Part shown: positions 33,865 to 44,140 of the stretch, one piece after another
Layout: every line of letters starts with the position of its first letter
Numbering within the stretch: position 1 is the first letter of the stretch
Assembly: GCF_002549775.1 (NCBI RefSeq)
Contig: NZ_NMTR01000016.1
Span: forward strand, 94,206-158,205
Source: Faecalibacterium langellae
Lineage (GTDB): Bacteria; Bacillota; Clostridia; Oscillospirales; Ruminococcaceae
DNA length: 64,000 nucleotides
Direction: 5' to 3'
The notes under the pieces: generated by a model
Told to the model about the DNA's origin: nothing
Databases searched by the model: none
The model's input: only the letters and a program-made list of their open reading frames with translations
Made by a program: the position numbers and the translations under genes

Positions 33865-35298
33865 ATGAAAGCATTTATGGATAAGGACTTCATGCTCCAG
33901 TCTCCCACTGCGCAGCATCTGTACCACGACTACGCTGCGGATATGCCTATCTGCGACTATCACTGCCACATTCCTCCCCGTGAGATCTACGAGAACCGCC
34001 GCTTTGAGAACATCGCTCAGGTGTGGCTGGGCGGCCGCAACCCGGACGGCAGCTACTTTGGCGACCACTACAAGTGGCGCGTGATGCGTTCCAACGGTGT
34101 GCCCGAGGAGTACATCACCGGTGATAAGCCCGACCGCGAGCGCTTCCAGAAGTTTGCAGAGGCTCTGCCCATGGCCATCGGCAACCCGATGTACCACTGG
34201 ACCAACCTTGAGCTGCACGTTTTCTTCGGCTACGACGGCGTGCTGAACGGCGACACCGCTGAGGAAGTGTGGAACCTGTGCAACGACAAGCTGCAGCACG
34301 ATCCCAAGCTGACCGTCCGCGGCCTGATCGAGCAGAGCAACGTGGCCTTCATCGGCACCACCGATGACCCCATCGATGACCTGTACTGGCACAAGAAGAT
34401 CAAGGAGGATCCCACCATCAAGTTCACCGTGGCTCCCTCCTTCCGCCCGGATAAGGCCCTCAACATCAGCAAGCCCGGCTTTGCTGAGTACATGGCTAAG
34501 CTGGCTGCCGTTGTGGGCAAGGAAAAGCTGGCCTGCATCGACTGCGTGACCGATGCCCTGACCAAGCGCATCGAGTTCTTTGCCGAGATGGGCTGCCGCG
34601 CTTCTGACCACGGCCTGGATTACATCCCCTACCGCGAGGCTTCCAAGGACGAGGTCAACGCCATCTACCAGAAGGTCATGGCCGGTGAGACCTGCACCAC
34701 CGAGGAAGCAGAGAAGTACCAGACCTACATCCTGATCCATCTGGGTAAGCAGTATCATCGTCTGAACATTGCCATGCAGATCCACTACAACTGCCTGCGC
34801 AATGTCAACCGCCGCCAGTATGCAAAGTTCGGCCCCGATACCGGCTTTGATATGATCAATACTGCATCCTGCGGCGGCGAGATCGCTGCTCTGCTGAGCG
34901 CTCTGGATGAGACCAACGAGTGCCCCAAGACCATCATCTACAGCCTGAACCCTGCTGACAACGAGCAGATCGGCACCATTCTGGGCTGCTTCCAGAGCAC
35001 CGAGGTGCCGGGCAAGATCCAGCATGGTTCCGCATGGTGGTTCAACGACCAGAAGATCGGCATGGAGAACCAGATGAAGAGCTTGGCAAACCTGGGCCTG
35101 CTGGGCAACTTTGTTGGCATGCTGACCGACAGCCGCAGCTTCCTGAGCTACACCCGTCACGATTACTTCCGCCGCATCCTGTGCAACCTGATCGGCCAGT
35201 GGGTCGAGGACGGCGAGTATCCCGATGACGAGAAGGCACTGGAGAAGATCGTCAAGGGCATCTGCTTCGACAATGCAAAGCGTTACTTCGCCCTGTAA
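33865..35298 (+). CDS. uxaC: Glucuronate/galacturonate isomerase
   Basis: UxaC isomerises D-glucuronate to D-fructuronate and D-galacturonate to D-tagaturonate. The 477-residue protein has the amidohydrolase-like TIM barrel with the N-terminal metal site YHCHIPPREI (about 32-41), FRPDKALN near residue 194, DHGLDYIPY near residue 247 and the late MLTDSRSFLSYTRHDYFRR motif. Length is typical (about 470). ATG 33865 follows AAAAGGAG. It is divergent from uxaB-uxaA and shares operator copies with them. Confidence 0.96.
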   Translation: MKAFMDKDFMLQSPTAQHLYHDYAADMPICDYHCHIPPREIYENRRFENIAQVWLGGRNPDGSYFGDHYKWRVMRSNGVPEEYITGDKPDRERFQKFAEALPMAIGNPMYHWTNLELHVFFGYDGVLNGDTAEEVWNLCNDKLQHDPKLTVRGLIEQSNVAFIGTTDDPIDDLYWHKKIKEDPTIKFTVAPSFRPDKALNISKPGFAEYMAKLAAVVGKEKLACIDCVTDALTKRIEFFAEMGCRASDHGLDYIPYREASKDEVNAIYQKVMAGETCTTEEAEKYQTYILIHLGKQYHRLNIAMQIHYNCLRNVNRRQYAKFGPDTGFDMINTASCGGEIAALLSALDETNECPKTIIYSLNPADNEQIGTILGCFQSTEVPGKIQHGSAWWFNDQKIGMENQMKSLANLGLLGNFVGMLTDSRSFLSYTRHDYFRRILCNLIGQWVEDGEYPDDEKALEKIVKGICFDNAKRYFAL

Positions 35299-35328
35299 GT
35301 CTTCCCCGTCTCTTTTATAAGACATGAA

Positions 35329-35368
35329 AACGCCCCCGGAACGGTTTCTGTTCCGGGGGCGTTTTGCG
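35329..35368. terminator. Bidirectional terminator after uxaC and the FMN flavoprotein
   Basis: AAAACGCCCCCGGAAC pairs with GTTCCGGGGGCGTTTT around a short loop, with A/T-runs on both sides. It serves both convergent genes. Confidence 0.92.
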
Positions 35369-35391
35369 GTATCGGGGATTGGATCCAGGTT

Positions 35392-37329
35392 TTACAGGGC
35401 AGCCAGCGTCTTTGCGACGTTGTAGCCGAAGGTGACGCAGCGGCTGTGGCTCAGGCAGTTCTCGTTGTGGGGATAGGTGCCGGAGAACATGCTGCCGGAC
35501 ACATTGCCGATGGCGTACAGGCCCTCAATGGGCTGGGCCTCGGTGTTCAGCACTTCGCTCTTATCGGTGATCTGCAGGCCGCCGGCGGTGCACAGAGCGG
35601 AAGCCATCTCCTTGGTGGCATAGAACGGAGCGGTGTCGATCTTGTGCATCATCTTGCCGGGGAAGTGGAAGTCGGTGTCCTCACCGGCGTCGCACATCTC
35701 GTTCCAGTGGTTGATGGTCTCGACGAAAGCGTCAGCGGGCACGCCCATCTTCTCGGCCAGTTCTTCCAGCGTGTCAGCCTTCAGGGCGTTATCGCTGGTG
35801 GCGGCACCGGCCCAGACTTCCTTGGGGCCGTAGCAGCTGGAGGACGGGGTCCAGATGCTTTCCAGAATGTCCATCACGTTGGCGTCCACGATGTAGTAAT
35901 CGTAGGCACCCGGCTGCGCCTGAATGGCGTTTGCCAGATGGTTGTAAGCCTCATACTCGGCGGTGAAGCGCACGCCGCGCTTGTTCACGCGCAGGTAGGG
36001 CATCAGCTGCTCGGGGTCCAGCATCAGCGGGTGGGGGTACTCGTCCTCCAGTGCGCCGATGGCCTTGGCCATCTCGTGGCCGTCGCCGGTGTTGGTCTTG
36101 GTGCCGTTCATCCAGTGGCCCAGAGCCAGGTCGCGGGGGCGGCAGCAGGCGGCCAGCTTTTCGGGGTTGAACTCGTAGCCGCCGGTGGCCAGCACGACGC
36201 CCTTGGCGGTCAGGTACTTCACATAGCCGTTCTCACCCTTGACGATGGCACCCACGACCTTCTCACCCTCGGTGATCAGCTGCACAACAGGGGTGTTGAA
36301 CAGCACTTCGGCACCGGCTGCGGTGATCTTCTCCTGCAGCTTTGCGCTGATCTCGTCGGTGGAGAGCGGGATGTTCATGGAGGTGTTCCAGCTGCGGGAG
36401 AGGCTCAGCTCATCGTAAGCAGCGGTGAACTCCGGGAAATCGCCGGCATTGAAGGTGAGGAAGTAGTTCTCCACGGGCACTTCCAGTTCGTCCAGGAACC
36501 AGTCCACCGCTTCGTCGCAGGTGTTGATCCACTTCTGGTAGATGGTCTGCTCGCCGCGGTAGGAGCAGTTGACCATGGCATCGTCCAGCCACTGCTTGGT
36601 GTCGAACTCCACGCCGAACTTCTTGTGCACGCGGTCGTGGAAGGCACCCATGGTGGCACTGCGCCAGGTGGGAGAAGCGCCCTTCTCCACGGCGACGGTC
36701 TTCAGGCCCTGCTCTGCGCAGGCCAGAGCAGCAGCCATACCGGCAGGGCCCTGGCCGCAGACCAGAACGTCCACGTTGACGGTGTCGGTGATCTCACTGT
36801 CGGCGATGGGGTCTGCCACGAAGGCAACTTCGCCCTGACCGGCAGCGGCAGCACCGCCCAGGTTCTCCTCGCAGGCGGGGAAGCCGCTCTGCACCTCGGC
36901 AGCAGGAGCCTCAGCAGGGGCCTCGGCAGCCACGCCCATGGCCTGCTGGATGCAGTTGGCGGCGGCTTCCTTCACGGCGGTGGAGGTGTAGGTGGCACCG
37001 GAAACGCCGTCGATCTCGGCGCTCTGGGCGTCCAGCAGCGCCTTCTGGAAGTCCTCGGCAGAGTTGCGGGCCAGGTCGATGGTCTCATTGGCGGTGTCCA
37101 CGGTCACATCGGTGATGGCGTTTTCGGTGAAGGTCATGCTGACGGTCACTTCGCCCATACCGGTGGCCTTGGCGGTGTAGGTGCCGGGGGTGTAGACGGC
37201 GGCACCGGAAGCGGCGGCGGTGGAGGAGCTTGCGGAGTTATTGCAGGCGGTCAGGGCACCTGCGGTCACGCCGCTCATGGCAGCGGCGGCAGCCAGCTTC
37301 AGAAAGCCGGAGCGGGAGATCTTTTCCAT
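35392..37329 (-). CDS. Exported FAD-dependent reductase with FMN-binding domain
   Basis: This 645-residue protein resembles extracytoplasmic fumarate/urocanate-type reductases. A signal with lipobox (LTAC, Cys near residue 29) predicts a membrane-anchored lipoprotein. An FMN-binding domain (about 47-125) carries D-G-V-S110-G-A-T113, the site where ApbE attaches FMN, predicted on T113. A flavoprotein domain follows, with the FAD motif VLVCGQGPAGMAAALACAE near residue 197 and a late GLYAIGNVSGSMFSGTYPH segment. It would reduce an external acceptor as part of flavin-based electron transfer. The substrate is unknown. A LysR gene is divergent and may control it. Confidence 0.9.
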   Translation of the reverse strand: MEKISRSGFLKLAAAAAMSGVTAGALTACNNSASSSTAAASGAAVYTPGTYTAKATGMGEVTVSMTFTENAITDVTVDTANETIDLARNSAEDFQKALLDAQSAEIDGVSGATYTSTAVKEAAANCIQQAMGVAAEAPAEAPAAEVQSGFPACEENLGGAAAAGQGEVAFVADPIADSEITDTVNVDVLVCGQGPAGMAAALACAEQGLKTVAVEKGASPTWRSATMGAFHDRVHKKFGVEFDTKQWLDDAMVNCSYRGEQTIYQKWINTCDEAVDWFLDELEVPVENYFLTFNAGDFPEFTAAYDELSLSRSWNTSMNIPLSTDEISAKLQEKITAAGAEVLFNTPVVQLITEGEKVVGAIVKGENGYVKYLTAKGVVLATGGYEFNPEKLAACCRPRDLALGHWMNGTKTNTGDGHEMAKAIGALEDEYPHPLMLDPEQLMPYLRVNKRGVRFTAEYEAYNHLANAIQAQPGAYDYYIVDANVMDILESIWTPSSSCYGPKEVWAGAATSDNALKADTLEELAEKMGVPADAFVETINHWNEMCDAGEDTDFHFPGKMMHKIDTAPFYATKEMASALCTAGGLQITDKSEVLNTEAQPIEGLYAIGNVSGSMFSGTYPHNENCLSHSRCVTFGYNVAKTLAAL

Positions 37330-37395
37330 GGTGTGGTACTTCCTTTCTTCTTTTCCTGTGTGTGTGTCCTGCTCTTGCATCGTGTGGGCAAAAGC

Positions 37396-37401
37396 ATTAT
37401 A
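37396..37401 (-). promoter_or_regulatory. -10 element for the FMN flavoprotein gene
   Basis: A minus-strand TATAAT (complement of 37396-37401) lies 67 nt upstream of the start, without a clear -35. A weak -35 fits a promoter that needs the divergent LysR activator. Confidence 0.55.
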
Positions 37402-37490
37402 CTATGTACAGTTTAGCTTTTTGTTAAGATTTTGGCAATCAAATAAAAGTTAGCTTGGTACAAATTTCAGTTGTAGGAGGGGCGCAGCCC

Positions 37491-38363
37491 ATGGAGTATA
37501 AGCAGCTTGAGTTCTTTCTGGCTGTCTGCGAGCAGAAAAGCTTCAGCCGTGCAGCCGAGGTGTGCTATGTCAGCCAGCAGGCCATCAGCAAATCGCTGGC
37601 CAATCTGGAGCAGGAGCTGGGCGTACAGCTGTTCGTGCGCAATTCCGGCGGCGTGGCCCTTACCGAGGCCGGGCGGCTGTTCGAGCAGCAGGTGCGGCCG
37701 CACCTGAACGAGCGGGATGAGATCTTATTACAACTCCACCGCTTCCACGCCCAGCCCCAGCTGCGCATCGGGTATTTCATGGGCCTTCTGCAGGAGCTGC
37801 CGCCGCACTTTTTCCCGCAGTTCCAGCGCCTGCACCCGGAACTGAAGCTGCACTACCACAGCTACACGGACAACGAGCGCAGCCGCAGCTACCGCAACTA
37901 TGACTGCGATCTGGTCATTACGACCTCGCCGCTGACCAGCAGCGATTTTGTCCGGCTGGCCCGGTCGGAAAGCGCCATCGGGGTGATCCTGTCGCGGGAG
38001 GATCCGCTGGCGCAGCGGGATGCACTGGCCCTTGCCGACCTGAAAAACATTCCACTCATCACCCTGAACACCGAGAACCAGTCCCAGGCGCGGCTGCTGG
38101 AATGCCTGCAGAAATACGGCCTGACCGTGGACAGTGTGCTGGGCGATGCGGACTGGGAGCTGACCGTCGATCTTCTGCGGCAGGGATTCGTCTCTTTCTA
38201 TGCGGGCAAGGAGAGCGCCCTGCCCGAAGATATTCTGAAGCGGAAGGTGAAGGACCTGCAGCTCAAATGGGAGTTCTACATCTACGGCAAGCGCGGACGC
38301 CGCGTGACCGCCGTGCAGCGGGAGCTCATCAAGGCCATTATGGCGGCGGTTGCCACGGAATAA
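37491..38363 (+). CDS. LysR family transcriptional regulator
   Basis: This 290-residue protein has the LysR winged helix-turn-helix (residues 1-60; FFLAVCEQKSFSRAAEVC and ISKSLANLEQELGVQLF) and a periplasmic-binding-like effector domain (about 90-290). ATG 37491 lies 7-8 nt after AGGAGGGG. It is divergent from the exported FMN/FAD reductase, the usual arrangement for LysR regulators and their target. The effector is unknown. Confidence 0.9.
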   Translation: MEYKQLEFFLAVCEQKSFSRAAEVCYVSQQAISKSLANLEQELGVQLFVRNSGGVALTEAGRLFEQQVRPHLNERDEILLQLHRFHAQPQLRIGYFMGLLQELPPHFFPQFQRLHPELKLHYHSYTDNERSRSYRNYDCDLVITTSPLTSSDFVRLARSESAIGVILSREDPLAQRDALALADLKNIPLITLNTENQSQARLLECLQKYGLTVDSVLGDADWELTVDLLRQGFVSFYAGKESALPEDILKRKVKDLQLKWEFYIYGKRGRRVTAVQRELIKAIMAAVATE

Positions 38364-38370
38364 ACGCAAA

Positions 38371-38404
38371 AAAGCGGCCCCGGCTCAAACGCCGGGGCCG
38401 CTTT
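38371..38404. terminator. Bidirectional terminator after the LysR gene
   Basis: AAAGCGGCCCCGGC, loop TCAAAC and GCCGGGGCCGCTTT form a 14-bp stem, with A/T-runs on both sides. It ends both the LysR gene and the convergent secreted-protein gene. Confidence 0.9.
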
Positions 38405-38420
38405 GCGGCAGCGGGAAAAA

Positions 38421-39086
38421 TTACTTTGCCAGGCTGCTCAGCACGCTCTGGGCAGTGGAGGCGTCGGAATCCAGCAGGGTGGTATAGGCGGCCATGATGT
38501 CGCGGATGGCCTGCAGGTTATCCTTGGTCAGGGTGTAGGCCTTGGTGGAGCCGTCCTTGCCGGTGAAGGTGGCGGTGACGCTCTTGGCGGCGGCCCACTC
38601 GGTCAGATATTCGGCGTGGTCGTCCATGGCGAAGAATTCAAAATCGAACCAGGATTTGAGGTCGGCGTCATAGCCGCCGTCGTACTGGTCGTCGCAGGTG
38701 AAATTGTAGGTGCTGTCCTTGGTCTCCACGCGGATGGACTGCAGCTCCATCTTCTGGGCGGCAAAGCAGCTCATGCCCAGCGTGAGGGAGACGGTGGCGT
38801 CGTCCTGCGAAAGGAACAGATAGGGGTACAGCCCGCAGGAAGCGCTGCTCAGGCTTGCGTCCTCGTAGGGGCTGGAAACCTGCCAGCCATGGGTGTCGCT
38901 GCTGTAGACGACGGCCAGCTTGGACAGGGCGGCGCGCAGCTGTGCGTCGGAGACGTTTGTGACCGAGAGCGCTTCCGGCGTGGGCAGTGCGGCGGGGCTG
39001 AGGGCCAGCGCAGAGGCACCGCCCGCCAGCAGGGCGGCCGTGCACACACCGGCGAGAAGGCGCTTGGACCATGCAGACAGTTTCAT
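38421..39086 (-). CDS. Secreted hypothetical protein
   Basis: This 221-residue protein has a clear signal peptide (basic MKLSAWSKRL, hydrophobic LAGVCTAALLAGG, likely cleavage after ASALA, about residue 28). The mature part has no domain I recognise. It is acidic, rich in Asp/Ser/Tyr, and may be a beta-rich domain followed by a C-terminal helix. ATG 39086 has AAAGGAG upstream. It is downstream of the oligoendopeptidase gene on the same strand, but the 130-nt gap makes co-transcription uncertain. Confidence 0.7.
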   Translation of the reverse strand: MKLSAWSKRLLAGVCTAALLAGGASALALSPAALPTPEALSVTNVSDAQLRAALSKLAVVYSSDTHGWQVSSPYEDASLSSASCGLYPYLFLSQDDATVSLTLGMSCFAAQKMELQSIRVETKDSTYNFTCDDQYDGGYDADLKSWFDFEFFAMDDHAEYLTEWAAAKSVTATFTGKDGSTKAYTLTKDNLQAIRDIMAAYTTLLDSDASTAQSVLSSLAK

Positions 39087-39216
39087 AAAAACAGGGCTCC
39101 TTTCCAGTTCCATTGCCATGCGGCAGCGGGGTTCTTTGCCCTGAGTATAGCAGGCGGACGCCCACTGCGGCCGGGAACTGCACGAAAGGCCCGCAGAACG
39201 ACACGAAACGACTTTT

Positions 39217-40908
39217 TTACACCTGATGGGCTTCCAGCCAGTCGGTCATCTGCTGGGCAATGCCCTTGATGCTGCCGTCCTCGAAGGGCACCTTCAGCCC
39301 GGCAGTCTGGAGCAGCTCGGTGTAGCTGGCAAGACCGGCGCGGCGCACCAGACGCAGATAGCGCTGCCATGCGTCCTTGTGGTCGGTAAGGCTCAGCAGG
39401 AAGAACTGCAGGGCCGCCATGGTGGACAGGCAGTAGTCGATATAGTAGAAGGGGCACTCGTAGATGTGCAGCTGACGCTGCCAGCCTGCACCGCGGCCAT
39501 AGAAGGGCAGATCGGCAAAGTCGATCCACGGGCGGTACTTCTTTTCCAGCTTGAGCCACTCGGCGTTGCGCTGGTCGGGGGTCAGGTCCGGGTTCTGGTA
39601 CATGATGTGCTGGAACTCGTCCACCTCGCATCCGTAGGCCAGGAACACAAAGCTGTCCTCAGCGTGGAGCAGGGCATATTTATCGGTGTCCTTGCCGAAC
39701 AGCAGGTGGTGCCAGGGTGCGGTGAGGAATTCCATGGCCATGGAATGGATCTCAGCACTCTCCATGCCGGGGCACTCGAGGTCGGCGGGGACCTCCGGGT
39801 TGCGCTCGGCCACATAGCCTTCAAAAGCGTGGCCGCACTCGTGGGTCAGCACATCCACATCGCCGGAGGTGTTGTTCCAGTTGGCGAAGATAAAGGGGGC
39901 CTTGTAGCTGGGCAGGCTGGTCATATAGCCGCCGGACATCTTGCCGGGGCGGCTCTCCACATCGAACAGCTCGTTGTCCTGCATAAAGTCGATGAACTCG
40001 GCCGTTTCCGGGCTCAGCTCGTGGTACATGGTGCGGGCGGCGCTCATGCGGGCTTCGTAGCCGGGGATGGGCTTGGGGTTGCCGTCCTTGAACATGATGG
40101 GCAGGTCGGTGAAGGTGGGGTGGGCGATGCCGGTGCGCTTGGCACGCATGGCCATGACCTTCTGCAGCTGGGGCACCACATCGTTTGCCACCTGGTCGCG
40201 GAACTTCTTGATCTCCTCGGGACCATAGCCGATGCGGTTCATACGCACGTAGGACAGTTCGCTGTAGTCCTTATAGCCCAGAACCTTGGCCTGTGTGTTC
40301 AGATTTTTGACGATCTCACCGTACAGCGCATCCAGTTCATCGCGATGCGCGTCGAAATAACCGGCTTCGGCCTCGTAGGCGGCGCGGCGCACGGCGGGGT
40401 CGAGGTCCTCTTTGTAGGGGCCCAGCTGCGGGATGGTGAGCTGCTTGCCGTCCAGTTCCACCAGTGCGCCGCCGTAGATCTGCTGGTATTTGCTCACCAG
40501 TGCATTGAACTGCTGCTGCAGTTCGACGGTGCGGTCGTCCATGCTGAGCACGGCGTTCTTCATGCCGGCCACACAGGTAGTGCCGAATTTTGCCGTCAGG
40601 GCGTCCACATGCGGGTTTGCGAGGAAGGCGCGGCTGATCTCCACGCTGGCGTTGGTCACGGCGGGGCCGTTGGCGTCAAAGAAGTCCTGCTCGGCCTTCC
40701 AGTATGCGTCGCGGGTGTCGCAGGTGTAGTGGATGTTAGCCAGCTGAGAAGCCGTGTTGTACTCGGCAAAAGCTTCGCTCTGCTCATAGTAAAGCGCTAC
40801 AAGGGCGTCGCCGTCCGGTGCGGCAGCAGCCCTGGCGGCCAGCTCTTTGCAGCGGGCCAGCAGGGCGTCGATGTCCGGGCGGGTATAGGGCATTTCATTG
40901 AATTTCAT
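39217..40908 (-). CDS. M3 family oligoendopeptidase
   Basis: This 563-residue zinc peptidase belongs to family M3 (thimet/oligoendopeptidase F). The HExxH motif is H356-E-C-G-H360, and the downstream Glu ligand lies in ESAEIHSMAMEF near residue 385. There is no signal peptide, so it is cytosolic and degrades imported peptides of about 5-20 residues. ATG 40908 agrees with the usual family start (MKFxEMPYxRPD). The ribosome site (AAAGG) is rather far upstream. A minus-strand TATAAT lies near 40944. Confidence 0.93.
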   Translation of the reverse strand: MKFNEMPYTRPDIDALLARCKELAARAAAAPDGDALVALYYEQSEAFAEYNTASQLANIHYTCDTRDAYWKAEQDFFDANGPAVTNASVEISRAFLANPHVDALTAKFGTTCVAGMKNAVLSMDDRTVELQQQFNALVSKYQQIYGGALVELDGKQLTIPQLGPYKEDLDPAVRRAAYEAEAGYFDAHRDELDALYGEIVKNLNTQAKVLGYKDYSELSYVRMNRIGYGPEEIKKFRDQVANDVVPQLQKVMAMRAKRTGIAHPTFTDLPIMFKDGNPKPIPGYEARMSAARTMYHELSPETAEFIDFMQDNELFDVESRPGKMSGGYMTSLPSYKAPFIFANWNNTSGDVDVLTHECGHAFEGYVAERNPEVPADLECPGMESAEIHSMAMEFLTAPWHHLLFGKDTDKYALLHAEDSFVFLAYGCEVDEFQHIMYQNPDLTPDQRNAEWLKLEKKYRPWIDFADLPFYGRGAGWQRQLHIYECPFYYIDYCLSTMAALQFFLLSLTDHKDAWQRYLRLVRRAGLASYTELLQTAGLKVPFEDGSIKGIAQQMTDWLEAHQV

Positions 40909-41074
40909 GGGGGAACATTCCTTTCCGGGAGAAAACTCCACATTATAAATGTCAGGTTCATCTTACCACGTTCTGCGGCAAATGAAAAGGGGACGCAGGG
41001 CAAAACCCGGCAGATGCTATGCACATGCACCAAAATTTGACGATGCATTTTGGCAAAGTTGTCCACGCGAGTGA

Positions 41075-41103
41075 TTGCAAGACTGCCGCAAAAGGACTAT
41101 AAT
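41075..41103 (+). promoter_or_regulatory. Promoter of the THF riboswitch-folT transcript
   Basis: TTGCAA (41075-41080), 17 nt and TATAAT (41098-41103), ending about 9 nt before the aptamer. From 40909 to 41074 I see nothing else except the upstream region of the oligoendopeptidase gene. Confidence 0.85.
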
Positions 41104-41111
41104 AAAAGTAT

Positions 41112-41212
41112 CAACAGAGTAAGACCATGTGCGTTAAGTGCCGCATCAACGGGGAGTTGTGCTGTGGACGAAGGTGTACCCGCGGTGCATGGTCTGCATC
41201 CCGCTGCTGCAT
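41112..41212 (+). ncRNA. Tetrahydrofolate (THF) riboswitch aptamer
   Basis: The conserved THF-I core is present: GCGTTAAGTG (41131-41140), GGGGAGTTGT, CGAAG (41169-41173), GCGGTG (41182-41187) and TGCATCC (41195-41201). The P2 stem is a perfect GACCATG (41123-41129) with CATGGTC (41188-41194). This class binds two reduced folates and usually precedes folT, as here. THF binding should turn down folT. Confidence 0.92.
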
Positions 41213-41272
41213 GGACTTGGGTGCAGGCGAGACGGTCTGCCGCCTTGCCCGGAAGTGAAAGTTGTTGGATTC

Positions 41273-41316
41273 ACGCCCTCCTTTGTGCGGTTTGTCACAG
41301 GGAGGGCGTTTCTATT
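41273..41316 (+). terminator. Expression-platform terminator of the THF riboswitch
   Basis: ACGCCCTCC (41273-41281) and GGAGGGCGT (41301-41309) form a stem with a 19-nt loop, followed by TTCTATTT. It lies between aptamer and folT and would stop transcription when folate is bound. Confidence 0.8.
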
Positions 41317-41364
41317 TGGTTAGACTGCCCGCCCGGTATTCCTTTTATAAGGAGGACAGTTGAT

Positions 41365-41877
41365 ATGAACGACTCGAAAACTTCCGTCCGTACCCTCACC
41401 ATGATGGCCCTGCTGGTGGCCATGAGCATCGTGTTCAGCCGGGTGCTGAGCATCTCCACCGGCTTTGTGCGGTTCAATCTGGGCAGCCTGCCGGTGCTGC
41501 TGGCGGCCCTGCTGTTCGGCCCGTGGGCAGGCTTTGCCGTGGGGGTGGTGGCCGACATGATCGGCAGCGTGCTGGCCGGTTACGCCATCAACCCGCTCAT
41601 CACGCTGGGCGCAGGTGCCATCGGCCTTGTGGCGGGGTATGCATGGCAGAAGCTGCCTAACCTGCGCACCGGTCTGCGGCTGCAGATCAGTGTGCTGCTG
41701 GGTCATTTTGTGGGCTCCATGGTCATCAACTCGCTGGCCCTGCGCATCTTCTACGGTTACGCATGGAGCGTGCTGCTGACCCGCATCCCGAACGCGATCG
41801 TGCTGGCGGCGGTGAACACCGTGCTGCTGCGCATTTTGCTGGAAAATCGCAGCCTGATGAAGCTGGCGAAGAAGTAA
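41365..41877 (+). CDS. folT: Folate ECF transporter S component FolT
   Basis: FolT is the membrane substrate-binding subunit that works with the shared ECF energy module to import folates. The 170-residue protein has about six hydrophobic segments. Features of the family are FSRVLSI near residue 24, RFNLGSLPVLLAALLFGPWAG near residues 36-56 and GAGAIGLVAGYAWQ. ATG 41365 follows AAGGAGGAC (41348-41356). The THF riboswitch upstream and folC downstream support folate as the ligand. Confidence 0.93.
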   Translation: MNDSKTSVRTLTMMALLVAMSIVFSRVLSISTGFVRFNLGSLPVLLAALLFGPWAGFAVGVVADMIGSVLAGYAINPLITLGAGAIGLVAGYAWQKLPNLRTGLRLQISVLLGHFVGSMVINSLALRIFYGYAWSVLLTRIPNAIVLAAVNTVLLRILLENRSLMKLAKK

Positions 41878-42365
41878 CGATTCGCTGGGCCGGGTTTCCC
41901 GTGCAGAGCGATTCCGCGTAGGGCAGATTTAATGGCTTTTATAAAAAACATTGCCGCCGGATATGTTCTCTTTTGATGGCAAAAGAGAACCAGAAAACCA
42001 CCAGCGATTTCGACGCGCTGGACCCACGAATCACGGGCTGCTCGCCCTTGATAATCCCAAAGAAGAAAGGCTCCATACAAAAAATCCAAATCGCTTCGCT
42101 AGAGGATTTTTTGTGTTCCGCCGATTTAGAGTCGCTACGCGACGAGCCGTGAGGATAAGCTTGAGCTCTATCTGCTGCGCGACAGCCGCAGGCTGACAGC
42201 AGCATATGCAGTTGACCGTTATAACCCCTACCCGTGAAAAAAGTAAATCCGAAACGACCGCAGTCGTTTCGGATTTACAAATTATAAAAATATTATTTCC
42301 GCTGAATATGCCCAGAGTGAAACGGAGGGCATTCTAAATCGTGACCTTAAAAAGAGGCAGTACCT
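41878..42365. other. Noncoding gap carrying the left arm of the folC-flanking inverted duplication
   Basis: No gene is supported here. From about 41950 to 42230 lies a sequence that recurs in inverted, diverged form at 43755-44137. Matching blocks include CATTGCCGCCGGATATGTTC, the GGATTTTTTGTGTT block at 42103-42116 and CCGTTATAACCCCTACCCGTG. Module copy 4 occupies 42231-42342. Confidence 0.75.
42231..42342 (-). repeat. Two-hairpin 3'-UTR module, copy 4 (no gene before it)
   Basis: On the minus strand: CGATTTAGAATGCCC, small hairpin ATGCCC/GGGCAT around TCCGTTTCACTCT (42309-42331), CAGCGGAAA and an AT-rich linker. A perfect 16-bp stem with a TGCG loop (42243-42278) and a T-run follow. It points away from folC and follows no stop codon, so it seems to have come with the inverted duplication. 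Confidence 0.78.
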
Positions 42366-43637
<1,272 letters not shown>

Positions 43638-43640
<3 letters not shown>

Positions 43641-43747
43641 AGATTTGGAATTGCCGCCGCGTTCGCTTTGGCAATATTAGCGGAAAAATTATTTTTAATA
43701 TTACAAATCAGGAATGACTGCGGTCATTCCTGATTTGCTTTTTCACG
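43638..43747 (+). repeat. Stop-proximal two-hairpin 3'-UTR module, copy 5
   Basis: It starts at the folC stop codon. Small hairpin ATTGCC/GGCAAT around GCCGCGTTCGCTT (43650-43675), TTAGCGGAAAAA and an AT-rich linker come first. A 15-bp stem CAAATCAGGAATGAC with TGCG loop (43704-43737) and CTTTTTCACG follow. The second hairpin terminates folC. Confidence 0.8.
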
Positions 43748-43754
43748 GGAAAGG

Positions 43755-44140
43755 TCGTAACGGCAAACGGTATTTGCTGACGCTGGCTCCCTGCGGGAGC
43801 ATTCGCGTCAGCATGAAAATATGCTGTTGCCCTTGCGTTTCGTCGCGTAAGCGACTTGAAATCGGCGCAACACAAAAAATCCTTTAGCGAAGCGACTTGG
43901 ATTTTTTGTATGGAGCCCAACAGCATTGGGGTTACTAGGGGCGAGTAGCCCCTAGTTCGTGCCTCCCGCGCCTCGAAAGTAGCGGAGACCTTGCCGCGCT
44001 GAACGCGCGGTATTTGCTACGCAAACCGGTCTGCGGCTTAAAAGCCCCACTGGGGCTTTCATGCCCTGCGGGCACCGCCGTCCTTTCTGGTTCTCTTTTG
44101 GCACGCAAAAGAGAACATATCCGGCGGCAATGCCTTTTGC
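43755..44140. repeat. Right arm of the folC-flanking inverted duplication, palindrome-rich
   Basis: The reverse complement matches 41950-42235 in ordered blocks. It is longer because it holds extra hairpins: TGACGC/GCGTCA, GCTCCC/GGGAGC, GTCGC/GCGAC, AGGGGC/GCCCCT, CGCGC/GCGCG and AAAGCCCC/GGGGCTTT. No protein is supported on either strand. Confidence 0.75.
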
